DNA from: JAITVM01 sp031551135
GTDB lineage: Bacteria; Bacillota; Clostridia; Lachnospirales; JAITVM01
Length of the DNA: 64,000 nucleotides
Direction of reading: 5' to 3'
Assembly: GCA_031551135.1 (NCBI GenBank)
Contig: JAVBOA010000030.1
Location: forward strand, 16,618 to 80,617
In this document: positions 35,842 through 43,918 of the stretch, one piece after another
How the letters are laid out: the number at the start of each line of letters is the position of its first letter
Numbering within the stretch: the first letter of the stretch is position 1
Notes under the pieces: generated by a model
Told to the model about the DNA's origin: nothing
The model's input: the letters and a program-made list of their open reading frames with translations, nothing else
Database searches by the model: none
Position numbers and translations under genes: made by a program

Positions 35842-37119
35842 CTATAATGCATTAACTATTTCAAAAAAGTTTGGAAAAGAAACAGAAGCAGATTCCGAAT
35901 TTTTGACGAGTACGCCGTTTTTTGAGAGAAATCCGGCAATTGCAAAGCTCATTGCCAGCCGGTGGTCGCCGTAAGTCATGGCTTCGCCTCCGATTAAAGG
36001 CGTTCTGCCTTTTATTATCATACCGTCATCTTTTTCTTCAATATTTGCGCCAAGTTTATTAAATTCCTCGGCGACGGTCTTTATTCTGTTGGATTCCTTG
36101 ACTTTCAATTCTTCTGCGTTTCTGATAATCGTTTCACCGTCGGCATAAATTGCGGCCAAAGCGAAAATCGGGATTTCATCAATCATTCTTGGAATTATTT
36201 CGCCGCCGATATTTATACATTTTAATTTTGAAGATTTCGCAATAATATCACCGACCATTTCACCTGATACGATTTTTTTATTTGTGATTTTTATATTACC
36301 GCCCATTTCGATTAACGCATCCAAAATACCCGTGCGGGTTGGATTTATTCCCACATTAGTCAATTTGATTTCCGAATTTTCAGCAACGAGAGCCGCCACG
36401 ATGAAAAAGGCAGCCGAAGAAATATCGTTAGGAACGGTAATTTTTTTCGGGCTGAGATGCTTAATTGGTTTTGAATAAATATATCCATTGCTCGAAACTA
36501 TATCAGCGCCAAGGTAATTAAGCATAAGTTCGGTATGGTCTCGGCTTTTTATCGGCTCATGAATTTTAGTTCCTCTTTCGGCATATAAAGAAGCCAGAAT
36601 TATCGCTGATTTTACTTGTGCACTTGCTACTTTTTGGATGTACTCAATTCCTTTTAGCTTCGATTCTTCTATATAAATCGGTGCGAAATTTTGATCGTTT
36701 TCTCCGTGGATTTTTGCGTTCATCATTCTCAGAGGATTTATTACGCGGTCCATCGGTCTTTTTTTTATGCTTTCGTCTCCCGTTAAGCAGGAAGAAAAAG
36801 GCTGAGCCGCCAAAAGCCCCGACAATAAGCGGATTGTTGTGCCGCTGTTTTGAACATCCAAGGCGGAATCGGGCTCATTGAGTCCGAAAAGTCCTTTCCC
36901 AAATACTTTTATATTAGATTTATTAATCTCGATTTTTATTCCCAATTTTCTGAAACAATTGATTGTAGCAATGCAGTCTTCACCGTTTAAAAAATTAGAA
37001 ATTTCGGAAACGCCGTCAGCGATTGCAGAAAACATTACCGCCCTATGCGAAATTGATTTATCCGGAGCAACGTCAAAACTTGCGCATAAATTTTTTTTCG
37101 GTTCTGAAAAAAAGTCCAT
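35842..37119 (-). CDS. aroA: 3-phosphoshikimate 1-carboxyvinyltransferase (EPSP synthase)
   Basis: 425 residues. Shikimate pathway step six: transfer of enolpyruvyl from PEP to shikimate 3-phosphate. PDKSISHRAVMF, QNSGTTIRLLSGLLA, SAQVKSAIILASLYA, and YGDHRLAMSFAIAG are the class motifs. It lies downstream of hisC on the same strand, but a repeat element now sits in the 141-nt gap. The pairing suggests that the HisC-like enzyme also serves aromatic amino acid transamination. Confidence 0.96.
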   Translation of the reverse strand: MDFFSEPKKNLCASFDVAPDKSISHRAVMFSAIADGVSEISNFLNGEDCIATINCFRKLGIKIEINKSNIKVFGKGLFGLNEPDSALDVQNSGTTIRLLSGLLAAQPFSSCLTGDESIKKRPMDRVINPLRMMNAKIHGENDQNFAPIYIEESKLKGIEYIQKVASAQVKSAIILASLYAERGTKIHEPIKSRDHTELMLNYLGADIVSSNGYIYSKPIKHLSPKKITVPNDISSAAFFIVAALVAENSEIKLTNVGINPTRTGILDALIEMGGNIKITNKKIVSGEMVGDIIAKSSKLKCINIGGEIIPRMIDEIPIFALAAIYADGETIIRNAEELKVKESNRIKTVAEEFNKLGANIEEKDDGMIIKGRTPLIGGEAMTYGDHRLAMSFAIAGFLSKNGVLVKNSESASVSFPNFFEIVNAL

Positions 37120-37150
37120 AAAATACCTGCTTTCCTGTAAATAAATTCTT

Positions 37151-37261
37151 ATACTAATTCACTTTTAAAGAATAGAAAAAATATTTAATTCCGCGCTTGA
37201 AGCGTTGCGCGGAACGCTTCGCTGTGAAAATTTTTTTCTACAAATCAAAGGGAATTAGTAT
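37151..37261 (+). repeat. Palindromic element, diverged subfamily copy, between hisC and aroA
   Basis: Ends ATACTAATTC and GGAATTAGTAT (compensating changes at both ends), centre TTCCGCGCTTGAAGCGTTGCGCGG. Its last base overlaps the hisC stop codon. Confidence 0.85.
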
Positions 37262-38340
37262 TAAATATTTTTTTTTAGAACATTCATAAATTCGCGCATT
37301 TCTTCCATTGTACCAAAAGATATTCGGATGAAACTATCCATATTAAAAGCAGAACCCGGGCGAATAATAAATCCTTCTTTCATTAAATTCTGAAAAATCA
37401 TGCGGCTGTCTTTTTTCAAATCGACCATAATAAAATTTGTATAAGTCGGAATATAAAACAAATTCAGTTTATCAAATTCATCACAAAGATATTTTTTTAC
37501 TTCCAAATTCATTTTCTGCGTTTTTTTCAAAAAATCTGTATCTTCAAGTGCGGCAATCGCAGCAATTTGCGAAATCGAAGAAACATTAAACGGATTTCGG
37601 ATTTTTTCCAAATTTGAAATTATATTTGCGTTCGCCACGCCGTAGCCGATTCGAAATGACGCAAGACCGTAAGCTTTTGAAAAGGTTTTCAGCAAAATAA
37701 TATTTTCGTAATCCGAAAGCAGAGAAAGCGTATTCGGAAAATCTATTTCTTCGGCAAATTCTCCATAGGCTTCGTCAAAAACAACTAAAATATTTTTTGG
37801 TACATTTTTTAAAAAATCTATTTGCATTTTTTGAGAAAACGCTGTTCCGGTTGGATTGTTCGGATTCGCAATAAATATAATTTTTGTTTTATTTGTGATT
37901 TTATTTAAGATATCGTTTAAATCAAAAGCATAGGATTGCATTTCGGAAAAAACCATTTTTCCGCCCATTGCTAAAACCGAAGCTTCATATTGTGAAAATG
38001 TAATGCTTGCGGTAATACATTCATCGCCTTCTTCAATTATCGCTTTCGAAATAAGCGAAATAAGCTCATCAGTTCCGGCACCGAAAATCAATTTATTTGC
38101 GGAAATATTTAATTTACACGAAAGTTTTTCTCGAAGAGATGTACAATTTCCGTCGGGATAAAGCGCAAATTCGGAATAATTTTTTAACGCTTCGGCAATT
38201 TTTGGCGAGCATCCGTAAGGGTTTTCGTTGGAGGCTATTTTAACAACTTTAGTAAGTCCGAATTCACGTTTCACGTCGTCAATCGGCCTGCCAGGTATGT
38301 ATGGGCATAAATTTTCGATACATTTTTTAAATTTTATCAT
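37261..38340 (-). CDS. hisC: Histidinol-phosphate aminotransferase-type enzyme
   Basis: 359 residues from the ATG at 38340, with AAGGA 7 nt upstream; a longer frame to 38376 lacks support. Fold-type I PLP aminotransferase: KIASNENPYGCSP, FIANPNNPTGTAFS, VVFDEAYGEF, and LLKTFSKAYGLASFRIGYG with the Schiff-base lysine, then IRISFG near the end. It is the HisC group. Being upstream of aroA and far from other his genes, it may act on imidazole-acetol phosphate, on phenylpyruvate-type acids, or on both. Confidence 0.88.
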   Translation of the reverse strand: MIKFKKCIENLCPYIPGRPIDDVKREFGLTKVVKIASNENPYGCSPKIAEALKNYSEFALYPDGNCTSLREKLSCKLNISANKLIFGAGTDELISLISKAIIEEGDECITASITFSQYEASVLAMGGKMVFSEMQSYAFDLNDILNKITNKTKIIFIANPNNPTGTAFSQKMQIDFLKNVPKNILVVFDEAYGEFAEEIDFPNTLSLLSDYENIILLKTFSKAYGLASFRIGYGVANANIISNLEKIRNPFNVSSISQIAAIAALEDTDFLKKTQKMNLEVKKYLCDEFDKLNLFYIPTYTNFIMVDLKKDSRMIFQNLMKEGFIIRPGSAFNMDSFIRISFGTMEEMREFMNVLKKNI

Positions 38341-38704
38341 TTTATCATCCTTATAAGGCGGATGCGAGAACCGCACAATTAATTTATACTATTTACCTTT
38401 AAAATAATATTTCCTAACATTCTACAATCATATATATATTTGGTCAACAAGAGAAATATGGCTTTTGTATATTTTTCACAAAAATATTTTTTAAAAAAAT
38501 TGTATAAATAAGAAAAATGCTTATTTATCGAATAAATCTATTGTGTGAAACTGTAATTTATATTATAATAATTTTTGTTAATTGAATAACTTTATACTTT
38601 TTTGAAAATTCAATTAATATAAATTTTAAACGGAAAGTTAAACTTTATAAATTACAATTTATTTAAAGATTTTCTTGTCCGTAATAATAAAGGAGGTACT
38701 TAGT
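38341..38704. other. AT-rich divergent region upstream of hisC and the EF-G paralogue
   Basis: 364 bases, over 75 percent AT by eye. ATACTATTTACC near 38387 resembles one decayed end of the palindromic element. No reading frame with a binding site; promoters for both genes are expected here but I cannot place them. Confidence 0.5.
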
Positions 38705-40792
38705 ATGAAGATTTATAATGGGAATCAGATCAGAAACGTAGCCGTGTTGGGCCACAGTGGGAGCGGAAAAACTTCGATTTTAGAAGCAGCTCTCAATGTG
38801 GCCGGTGTAACCAACCGTATAGGAAGAGTTGATGAAGGAAATACAGTTAGCGATTATGACCAAGAGGAAATAAAACGCAGAGTTTCGATTAGTTCTTCGG
38901 TTATTCCTATCGAATGGAAAGATTGTAAAATAAATTTTATCGACACTCCGGGATACTTTGACTTTGTTGGCGAAGTTAAGCAGGCGTTGTCGGTAGCAGA
39001 TTTATGCTTGATAGTTGTAAATGCAAAATCCGGCATTGAAGTCGGAACCGAAAAAGCTTGGGAATTTTGCACCGAGCTTGGAATACCAAAGTTATTTTTT
39101 GTAAATTTTATGGACGATGAGCAAGCCAGCCTTATGAAAGTAGTGGACGAGCTAAAAGAAAAATTCGGAAAAAGCATTGCTCCGTTACAAGTACCTTATC
39201 GCGAAAACGGAAAGTTTGTCGGTTTTGTAAACGCGATTAAAAAAGAAGGACGCAAATATGTAAACGGAACAACAGAGCCTTGCGATGTGCCGGACGGAAT
39301 GGAAGAAGCTGTGGAAGATGCCAGAGCTATGATTTCAGAGGCAGTTGCCGAAACATCCGAGGAGTTTTTGGAAAAATTCTTCAATGAAGAGCCGTTTACA
39401 ATCGAAGAAATGCAAACAGGCGTAAAAACCGGAATGTCGGATGGAACGCTGGCACCTGTAATTTGCGGTTGTGCGACTCTGAATATCGGAGTGCGGGTTC
39501 TTCTTAACTCTATTACAACATTTTTTCCGCCTGCTGCTGAATTTTGCAAAGAAATTACTGCAAAATCAACAAAAGACGATTCAGAAGTGAAAATTAAATG
39601 CGACGACAATGAATCCTTTTCAGCTTTTGTTTTTAAAACAATTGCCGACCCGTATGTAGGAAGGTTGAATTTATTCCGTGTATTTTCGGGAGTTTTGAAA
39701 AGAGATTCTTCAGTATATAATCCAAGAACAGATTCGAGCGAAAAAATTTCGCATATTTATATAGTTCGCGGAAAAGAGCAAATCGAAGTTGAAGAGCTTC
39801 ACGCCGGCGATATCGGCGCTCTTTCCAAAATGTCATCTGTTTTGACAGGTGACACACTTTGCACTAAAGAAAAACAAGTTTCTTTAAGAGAAATCGACTA
39901 TCCGAAATCTTATTTGACTTACGCTGTTTATCCAAAAAATAAAGGCGAGGAAGATAAGCTGGCGGCCGCTTTTTCTAAGCTTTTGGAAGAAGATAAAACG
40001 CTTCGATTTGATGTGGATAAAGAAACTAAAGAATCGCTTGTTTATGGTACAGGCGATAATCAAATCGACGTTATGATGAGCAAATTAAAAAATAAATATA
40101 AAATGGAAGTGGATTTAAAAGACCCGAAAATTCCATACAGAGAAATGATTAAAGGCAAAGTTAAAGTTCAGGGCAAATACAAAAAACAATCCGGCGGTCA
40201 TGGTCAATACGGCGACGTTCATATTGAATTCGAGCCATCGGGAGATTTAAATACGCAATATATTTTTGAAGAAAAAGTATTCGGCGGCTCTGTGCCACGT
40301 AACTATTTCCCTGCCGTTGAAAAGGGTATTCAAGAATCGGTTAAGACCGGCCCGCTTTCGGGATATCCGGTTGTCGGTATAAAATGCACTTTGGTTGACG
40401 GCTCGTATCACCCTGTTGATTCTTCGGAGATGGCATTTAAAATGGCGACAATCATGGCATTTAAAGACGGATTTTTGAAATCCAAACCAACTATTTTGGA
40501 GCCGATAACAAAGGTTCATGTAAAAGTTCCGGATGATTATACCGGAGATATCATGGGCGATTTGAATAAAAAACGCGGACGTATTCTCGGTATGAGCAAA
40601 GAAGGAAATTATCAAAGCGTTGAAGCCGAAGTTCCTTTGGCAGAAATGTTTAAATATGCTACAGAATTGCGCTCCATGACTCAAGGCAGAGGCTCGTTTG
40701 TTATGAATTTTGAAAGATATGAAGAAGCTACAAACGACGTTCAGCAAAAAGTTATCGACGCTTATAAAAAATCCAAAGAACAAGAAAAATAA
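38705..40792 (+). CDS. EF-G-like translation GTPase (second EF-G group)
   Basis: 695 residues from ATG 38705, with AAAGGAGGT just upstream. All EF-G domains are present: G domain, domain II (about 300-375), III, IV (KVQGKYKKQSGGHGQYGDVHIEF) and V. The P loop is GHSGSGKT, and G3 is DTPGYFDF, as in the EF-G-like group of Firmicutes rather than canonical EF-G (GHIDAGKT, DTPGHVDF). G4 reads NFMD where NKMD is expected, so the Lys that stacks on guanine is Phe. Canonical fusA would be elsewhere. Possible roles are ribosome recycling or stress translation. Confidence 0.85.
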   Translation: MKIYNGNQIRNVAVLGHSGSGKTSILEAALNVAGVTNRIGRVDEGNTVSDYDQEEIKRRVSISSSVIPIEWKDCKINFIDTPGYFDFVGEVKQALSVADLCLIVVNAKSGIEVGTEKAWEFCTELGIPKLFFVNFMDDEQASLMKVVDELKEKFGKSIAPLQVPYRENGKFVGFVNAIKKEGRKYVNGTTEPCDVPDGMEEAVEDARAMISEAVAETSEEFLEKFFNEEPFTIEEMQTGVKTGMSDGTLAPVICGCATLNIGVRVLLNSITTFFPPAAEFCKEITAKSTKDDSEVKIKCDDNESFSAFVFKTIADPYVGRLNLFRVFSGVLKRDSSVYNPRTDSSEKISHIYIVRGKEQIEVEELHAGDIGALSKMSSVLTGDTLCTKEKQVSLREIDYPKSYLTYAVYPKNKGEEDKLAAAFSKLLEEDKTLRFDVDKETKESLVYGTGDNQIDVMMSKLKNKYKMEVDLKDPKIPYREMIKGKVKVQGKYKKQSGGHGQYGDVHIEFEPSGDLNTQYIFEEKVFGGSVPRNYFPAVEKGIQESVKTGPLSGYPVVGIKCTLVDGSYHPVDSSEMAFKMATIMAFKDGFLKSKPTILEPITKVHVKVPDDYTGDIMGDLNKKRGRILGMSKEGNYQSVEAEVPLAEMFKYATELRSMTQGRGSFVMNFERYEEATNDVQQKVIDAYKKSKEQEK

Positions 40793-40801
40793 TTAAATTT
40801 T

Positions 40802-40835
40802 AGGGATATTACCGAATACGTAATATCCCTTTTTT
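40802..40835. terminator. Bidirectional terminator between EF-G paralogue and comM
   Basis: AGGGATATTA / TAATATCCCT ten-bp stem with 9-nt loop and TTTTTT. Confidence 0.85.
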
Positions 40836-40842
40836 AAATATA

Positions 40843-42369
40843 TTAACTCCAGTATTTTCTGTCAAGACTTCGGTAAGAAATCGCTTCGGCGAGATGAACG
40901 GAATTTATTTTTTCCGAAAATTCTAAATCCGCAATTGTTCGCGCTAATTTTATAATTTTATGATAAGCTCTTCCGCTTAAATTGAACGAGTCAAACGCGC
41001 GTTTCAGCATGTTTTTGGATTCCGAATCCAAAACACAGTATTTTTCTATTTGAGCCGGTTGTAATTCGTTGTTCGTTTTGATTTTTTCTTTTTTGTAGCG
41101 TTCGGATTGAAATTCACGGACTTTGATAATTCTGGAACGGATTTCGGCGGAAGATTCGCCTGTTGAAATTTTTGATAAATCGTCGAAATTTACAAAAGAG
41201 GCTTCTACCTGAATGTCGATTCGGTCTAATAACGGGCCGGAGATTTTGCTTAAATATCTGTTTATTTCATGTGTCGAGCATGTGCATTTTGAGCCGCTTC
41301 CGTAATATCCGCAAGGGCAGGGGTTCATGGAGGCAATTAATAAAAAATCCGAGGGATATGTAACTGTTTGGGTTGCACGTGATATTGTTATAGTTTTCTC
41401 CTCCAAAGGCTGGCGCAGAACTTCCAAGACATTTCGGTTAAATTCGGTAAGCTCATCCAGAAACAAAACGCCTTTATGTGCTAGGCTGATTTCGCCCGGT
41501 TTTGGATTTTTTCCGCCGCCGGTTAATGAAGCGTAAGATGAAGTATGATGCGGTGAGCGGAAAGGTCTTTTTTTAACGAGATATTCTTTGTTTGACAAAG
41601 CCGAGGAAATACTGTATATTTTAGTTATCTCCAAGCGTTCACTGAAACTTAACTTTGGAAGTATAGATGAAAAACGTTTTGCGAGCATAGTTTTACCCGA
41701 TCCGGGCGGACCAATCACCAAAATATTATGTGACCCTGCTGCACTCACTTCAAAAGCACGTTTTACAATCGTTTGCCCTTTTACATCCCTAAAATCAAGC
41801 TCAAAAAAATCTTCGTTCTCATCAAAATCATTAGATTCATTAATCATTTTTTTTATAGTGTCATTTGAAATGTGGTCAATAAGTTGATTTAAATTTTTTA
41901 CGGGATATATTTCTACTCCGTCTACTAAAGCTGCTTCTTTTGCGTTTTCAAAAGGAACAATGCATTTTCGTATTTTAGAATCTCTTGCGTTTATAATCAT
42001 TGGCAGAATTCCGCCAACTCCCCTGATTGTACCATCCAGCGAAAGCTCTCCGGTAATAAAATATTCGGATAATCTCGAATGGTCGATTACCCCGATACAT
42101 GCTAAAATTCCAGCGGAAATCGGCAGGTCGAAAATCGGACCTTCTTTTCGAATGTCAGCAGGCGCAAGATTTACGGTGATTCTACGCACCGGAAAAGAAA
42201 TTTTTGAATTATTAATAGCCGCGCGAACCCGCTCTTTTGATTCCTTTACCGCCGAATCAGGCAGACCGACGATATCAAAACCGGGCAAACCTTGGCTTAT
42301 ATCAACTTCCACCATCACAGAAAAACCATTTATTCCAATTACCGCACCTGAGTTTATTTTACAAATCAT
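40843..42369 (-). CDS. comM: ComM/YifB family AAA+ ATPase (Mg-chelatase-like)
   Basis: 508 residues from the ATG at 42369, with GGGGCGATGA before it; the frame extends to 42438 without a site. N-terminal domain (GLPGFDIVGLPDSAVKESKERVRAAI, VNLAPADIRKEGPIFDLPI), then AAA+ Walker A IGPPGSGKTMLAKRF and Walker B GVLFLDELTEF, sensor ASMNPCPCGYYG, and C-terminal RAYHKIIKLARTIADLE. ComM promotes branch migration during natural transformation. It is usually beside dprA; here they are divergent. Confidence 0.93.
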   Translation of the reverse strand: MICKINSGAVIGINGFSVMVEVDISQGLPGFDIVGLPDSAVKESKERVRAAINNSKISFPVRRITVNLAPADIRKEGPIFDLPISAGILACIGVIDHSRLSEYFITGELSLDGTIRGVGGILPMIINARDSKIRKCIVPFENAKEAALVDGVEIYPVKNLNQLIDHISNDTIKKMINESNDFDENEDFFELDFRDVKGQTIVKRAFEVSAAGSHNILVIGPPGSGKTMLAKRFSSILPKLSFSERLEITKIYSISSALSNKEYLVKKRPFRSPHHTSSYASLTGGGKNPKPGEISLAHKGVLFLDELTEFNRNVLEVLRQPLEEKTITISRATQTVTYPSDFLLIASMNPCPCGYYGSGSKCTCSTHEINRYLSKISGPLLDRIDIQVEASFVNFDDLSKISTGESSAEIRSRIIKVREFQSERYKKEKIKTNNELQPAQIEKYCVLDSESKNMLKRAFDSFNLSGRAYHKIIKLARTIADLEFSEKINSVHLAEAISYRSLDRKYWS

Positions 42370-42631
42370 TTCATCGCCCCAAATAGAATCTTTATTTATA
42401 TTCGTAAATATAAGCATAACAAATACAATTATATACAAAATGTAATTAGATTTCTATATTTATGGCGTTTTTTTGCAAAATTAATCGATTTTTATCGAAA
42501 ATTTAAATTTATACTATTCCCATTATAATTGAAAGTATTTTTTTTATTCACTTGACTAAGTTTTAGATTTTCTATAAAATCTACAAGTATAATATTCTTA
42601 ATATTTTCCAAAAGTTATAGTGTAAACGGTA

Positions 42632-42673
42632 ATACTATTTCCATGCTAAGAGATAGAAAAATGAAAATAGTAT
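42632..42673 (+). repeat. Miniature (42-bp) palindromic element
   Basis: ATACTATTTCCATGCTAAG, then AGATAGAAAA and ATGAAAATAGTAT. It is separated by one base from the full copy that follows. Confidence 0.75.
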
Positions 42674-42674
42674 T

Positions 42675-42788
42675 ATACTATTTTCAATATTAAGGATAGA
42701 AAAAAATATTTCATTTCGCGCTAGAAACATTGCGCGAAAAGCTCTGCTGTGAAAAATTTTTTTCTACTTATCAAAATGTAAATAGTAT
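42675..42788 (+). repeat. Palindromic element, full copy, upstream of dprA
   Basis: As at 12352, with small changes (AAAGCTCTGC, AAATGTAAATAG). It ends 39 nt before the dprA start. No gene is visible in 42370-42827 apart from the repeats. Confidence 0.85.
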
Positions 42789-42827
42789 TAATTGAGAATC
42801 TGAGAGATTGATGGGGGATAGATCTTG

Positions 42828-43907
42828 ATGGATGACAATATATATTTGATTTGGTTATCACAAATAGGCTCTTTGGGCTTAAAGAAACAAGACTTATTAT
42901 TGGAATATTTTGAATCGGCAAAGGATATTTTTTTTGCCAAAAAAAATCAGCTTACAGATGTGCGCGGCCTAAGCACACAAAATATAAATTCAATTTTAAA
43001 TAAACAAAAAACGGAAGAACTTGAAAATATCGAAAAAATACTTTTCGATAAAAATGTTAAATATATATCGAAATTTGACGATGATTATCCAAAGAATCTT
43101 AAGTCAATTATTGACCCTCCTTTGGGTATCTATGTTTTAGGAAATCTGCCGGACGACAATTTTCCCAAAATAAGTGTGATTGGCTCGAGAAAATGTACCG
43201 AATACGGTAAAACGATAGCGTTTAAATTTGCGAAGGATTTCGCAAAAAGCAATGTAACTGTTGTAAGCGGTTTCGCAAGAGGAATCGATATACAGGCGCA
43301 TTTGGGCGCAGTCGAAGCCGACGGACATACAATCGCCGTTCTTGGATGCGGCGTTGATGTTTGTTATCCGCCGGAAAATAAATGTTTTGTTGAATATATT
43401 TTAAAAAAAGGTTGTTTTATATCCGAATATTTTCCCGGAACAAAGCCGCATTTTGCTAATTTTCCTATTCGAAACAGAATAATCAGCGGCATGAGTTCCG
43501 CTACCGTGATTATTGAAGCGGAAGAACGAAGCGGAACACATATTACTTGCGATCAGGCTTTGGAACAAGGCAGAGAAGTTTTTGCGGTTCCCGGGAATTT
43601 AACTTCGAAATTAAGCAGAGGTACTAATGCTCTGATAAGCCAAGGTGCTAATATTGCTATATCTTCGGAACGTATTCTGGAACATTTGCAATTGGCAAAC
43701 AGAATTGAGCACGAAAACCGTAGAGTCACGCTGGCTGGTGAGGAAAAATTAGTATATGATTGTATCGGTTTGGAGCCTGTGGATATGCAGGAAATAATAT
43801 TTTATTCCAAATGTCAATTATCCGCAATAAATTTTATTGTCACAGAATTGGAACTTAAAGGATATATTAAACGACTGCCGGGACAAAGATATATTCGATC
43901 TTTTTAA
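42828..43907 (+). CDS. dprA: DNA-processing protein DprA
   Basis: 359 residues. The ATG at 42828 is preferred over the TTG just before it; GGGGGAT lies 8 nt upstream. N-terminal helical domain with helix-hairpin-like LTDVRGLSTQNIN, then the Rossmann core IGSRKCTEYGKTIA, VVSGFARGIDIQAHLGAVEA, AVLGCGVDVCYPPEN, FPIRNRIISGMS, EERSGTHITCDQALEQGREVFAVPG. A winged-helix tail (about 300-359) follows. DprA loads RecA on incoming single strands. The stop codon TAA reads into ATGGAGG, the topA binding site. Confidence 0.95.
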   Translation: MDDNIYLIWLSQIGSLGLKKQDLLLEYFESAKDIFFAKKNQLTDVRGLSTQNINSILNKQKTEELENIEKILFDKNVKYISKFDDDYPKNLKSIIDPPLGIYVLGNLPDDNFPKISVIGSRKCTEYGKTIAFKFAKDFAKSNVTVVSGFARGIDIQAHLGAVEADGHTIAVLGCGVDVCYPPENKCFVEYILKKGCFISEYFPGTKPHFANFPIRNRIISGMSSATVIIEAEERSGTHITCDQALEQGREVFAVPGNLTSKLSRGTNALISQGANIAISSERILEHLQLANRIEHENRRVTLAGEEKLVYDCIGLEPVDMQEIIFYSKCQLSAINFIVTELELKGYIKRLPGQRYIRSF

Positions 43908-43918
43908 TGGAGGTAATT

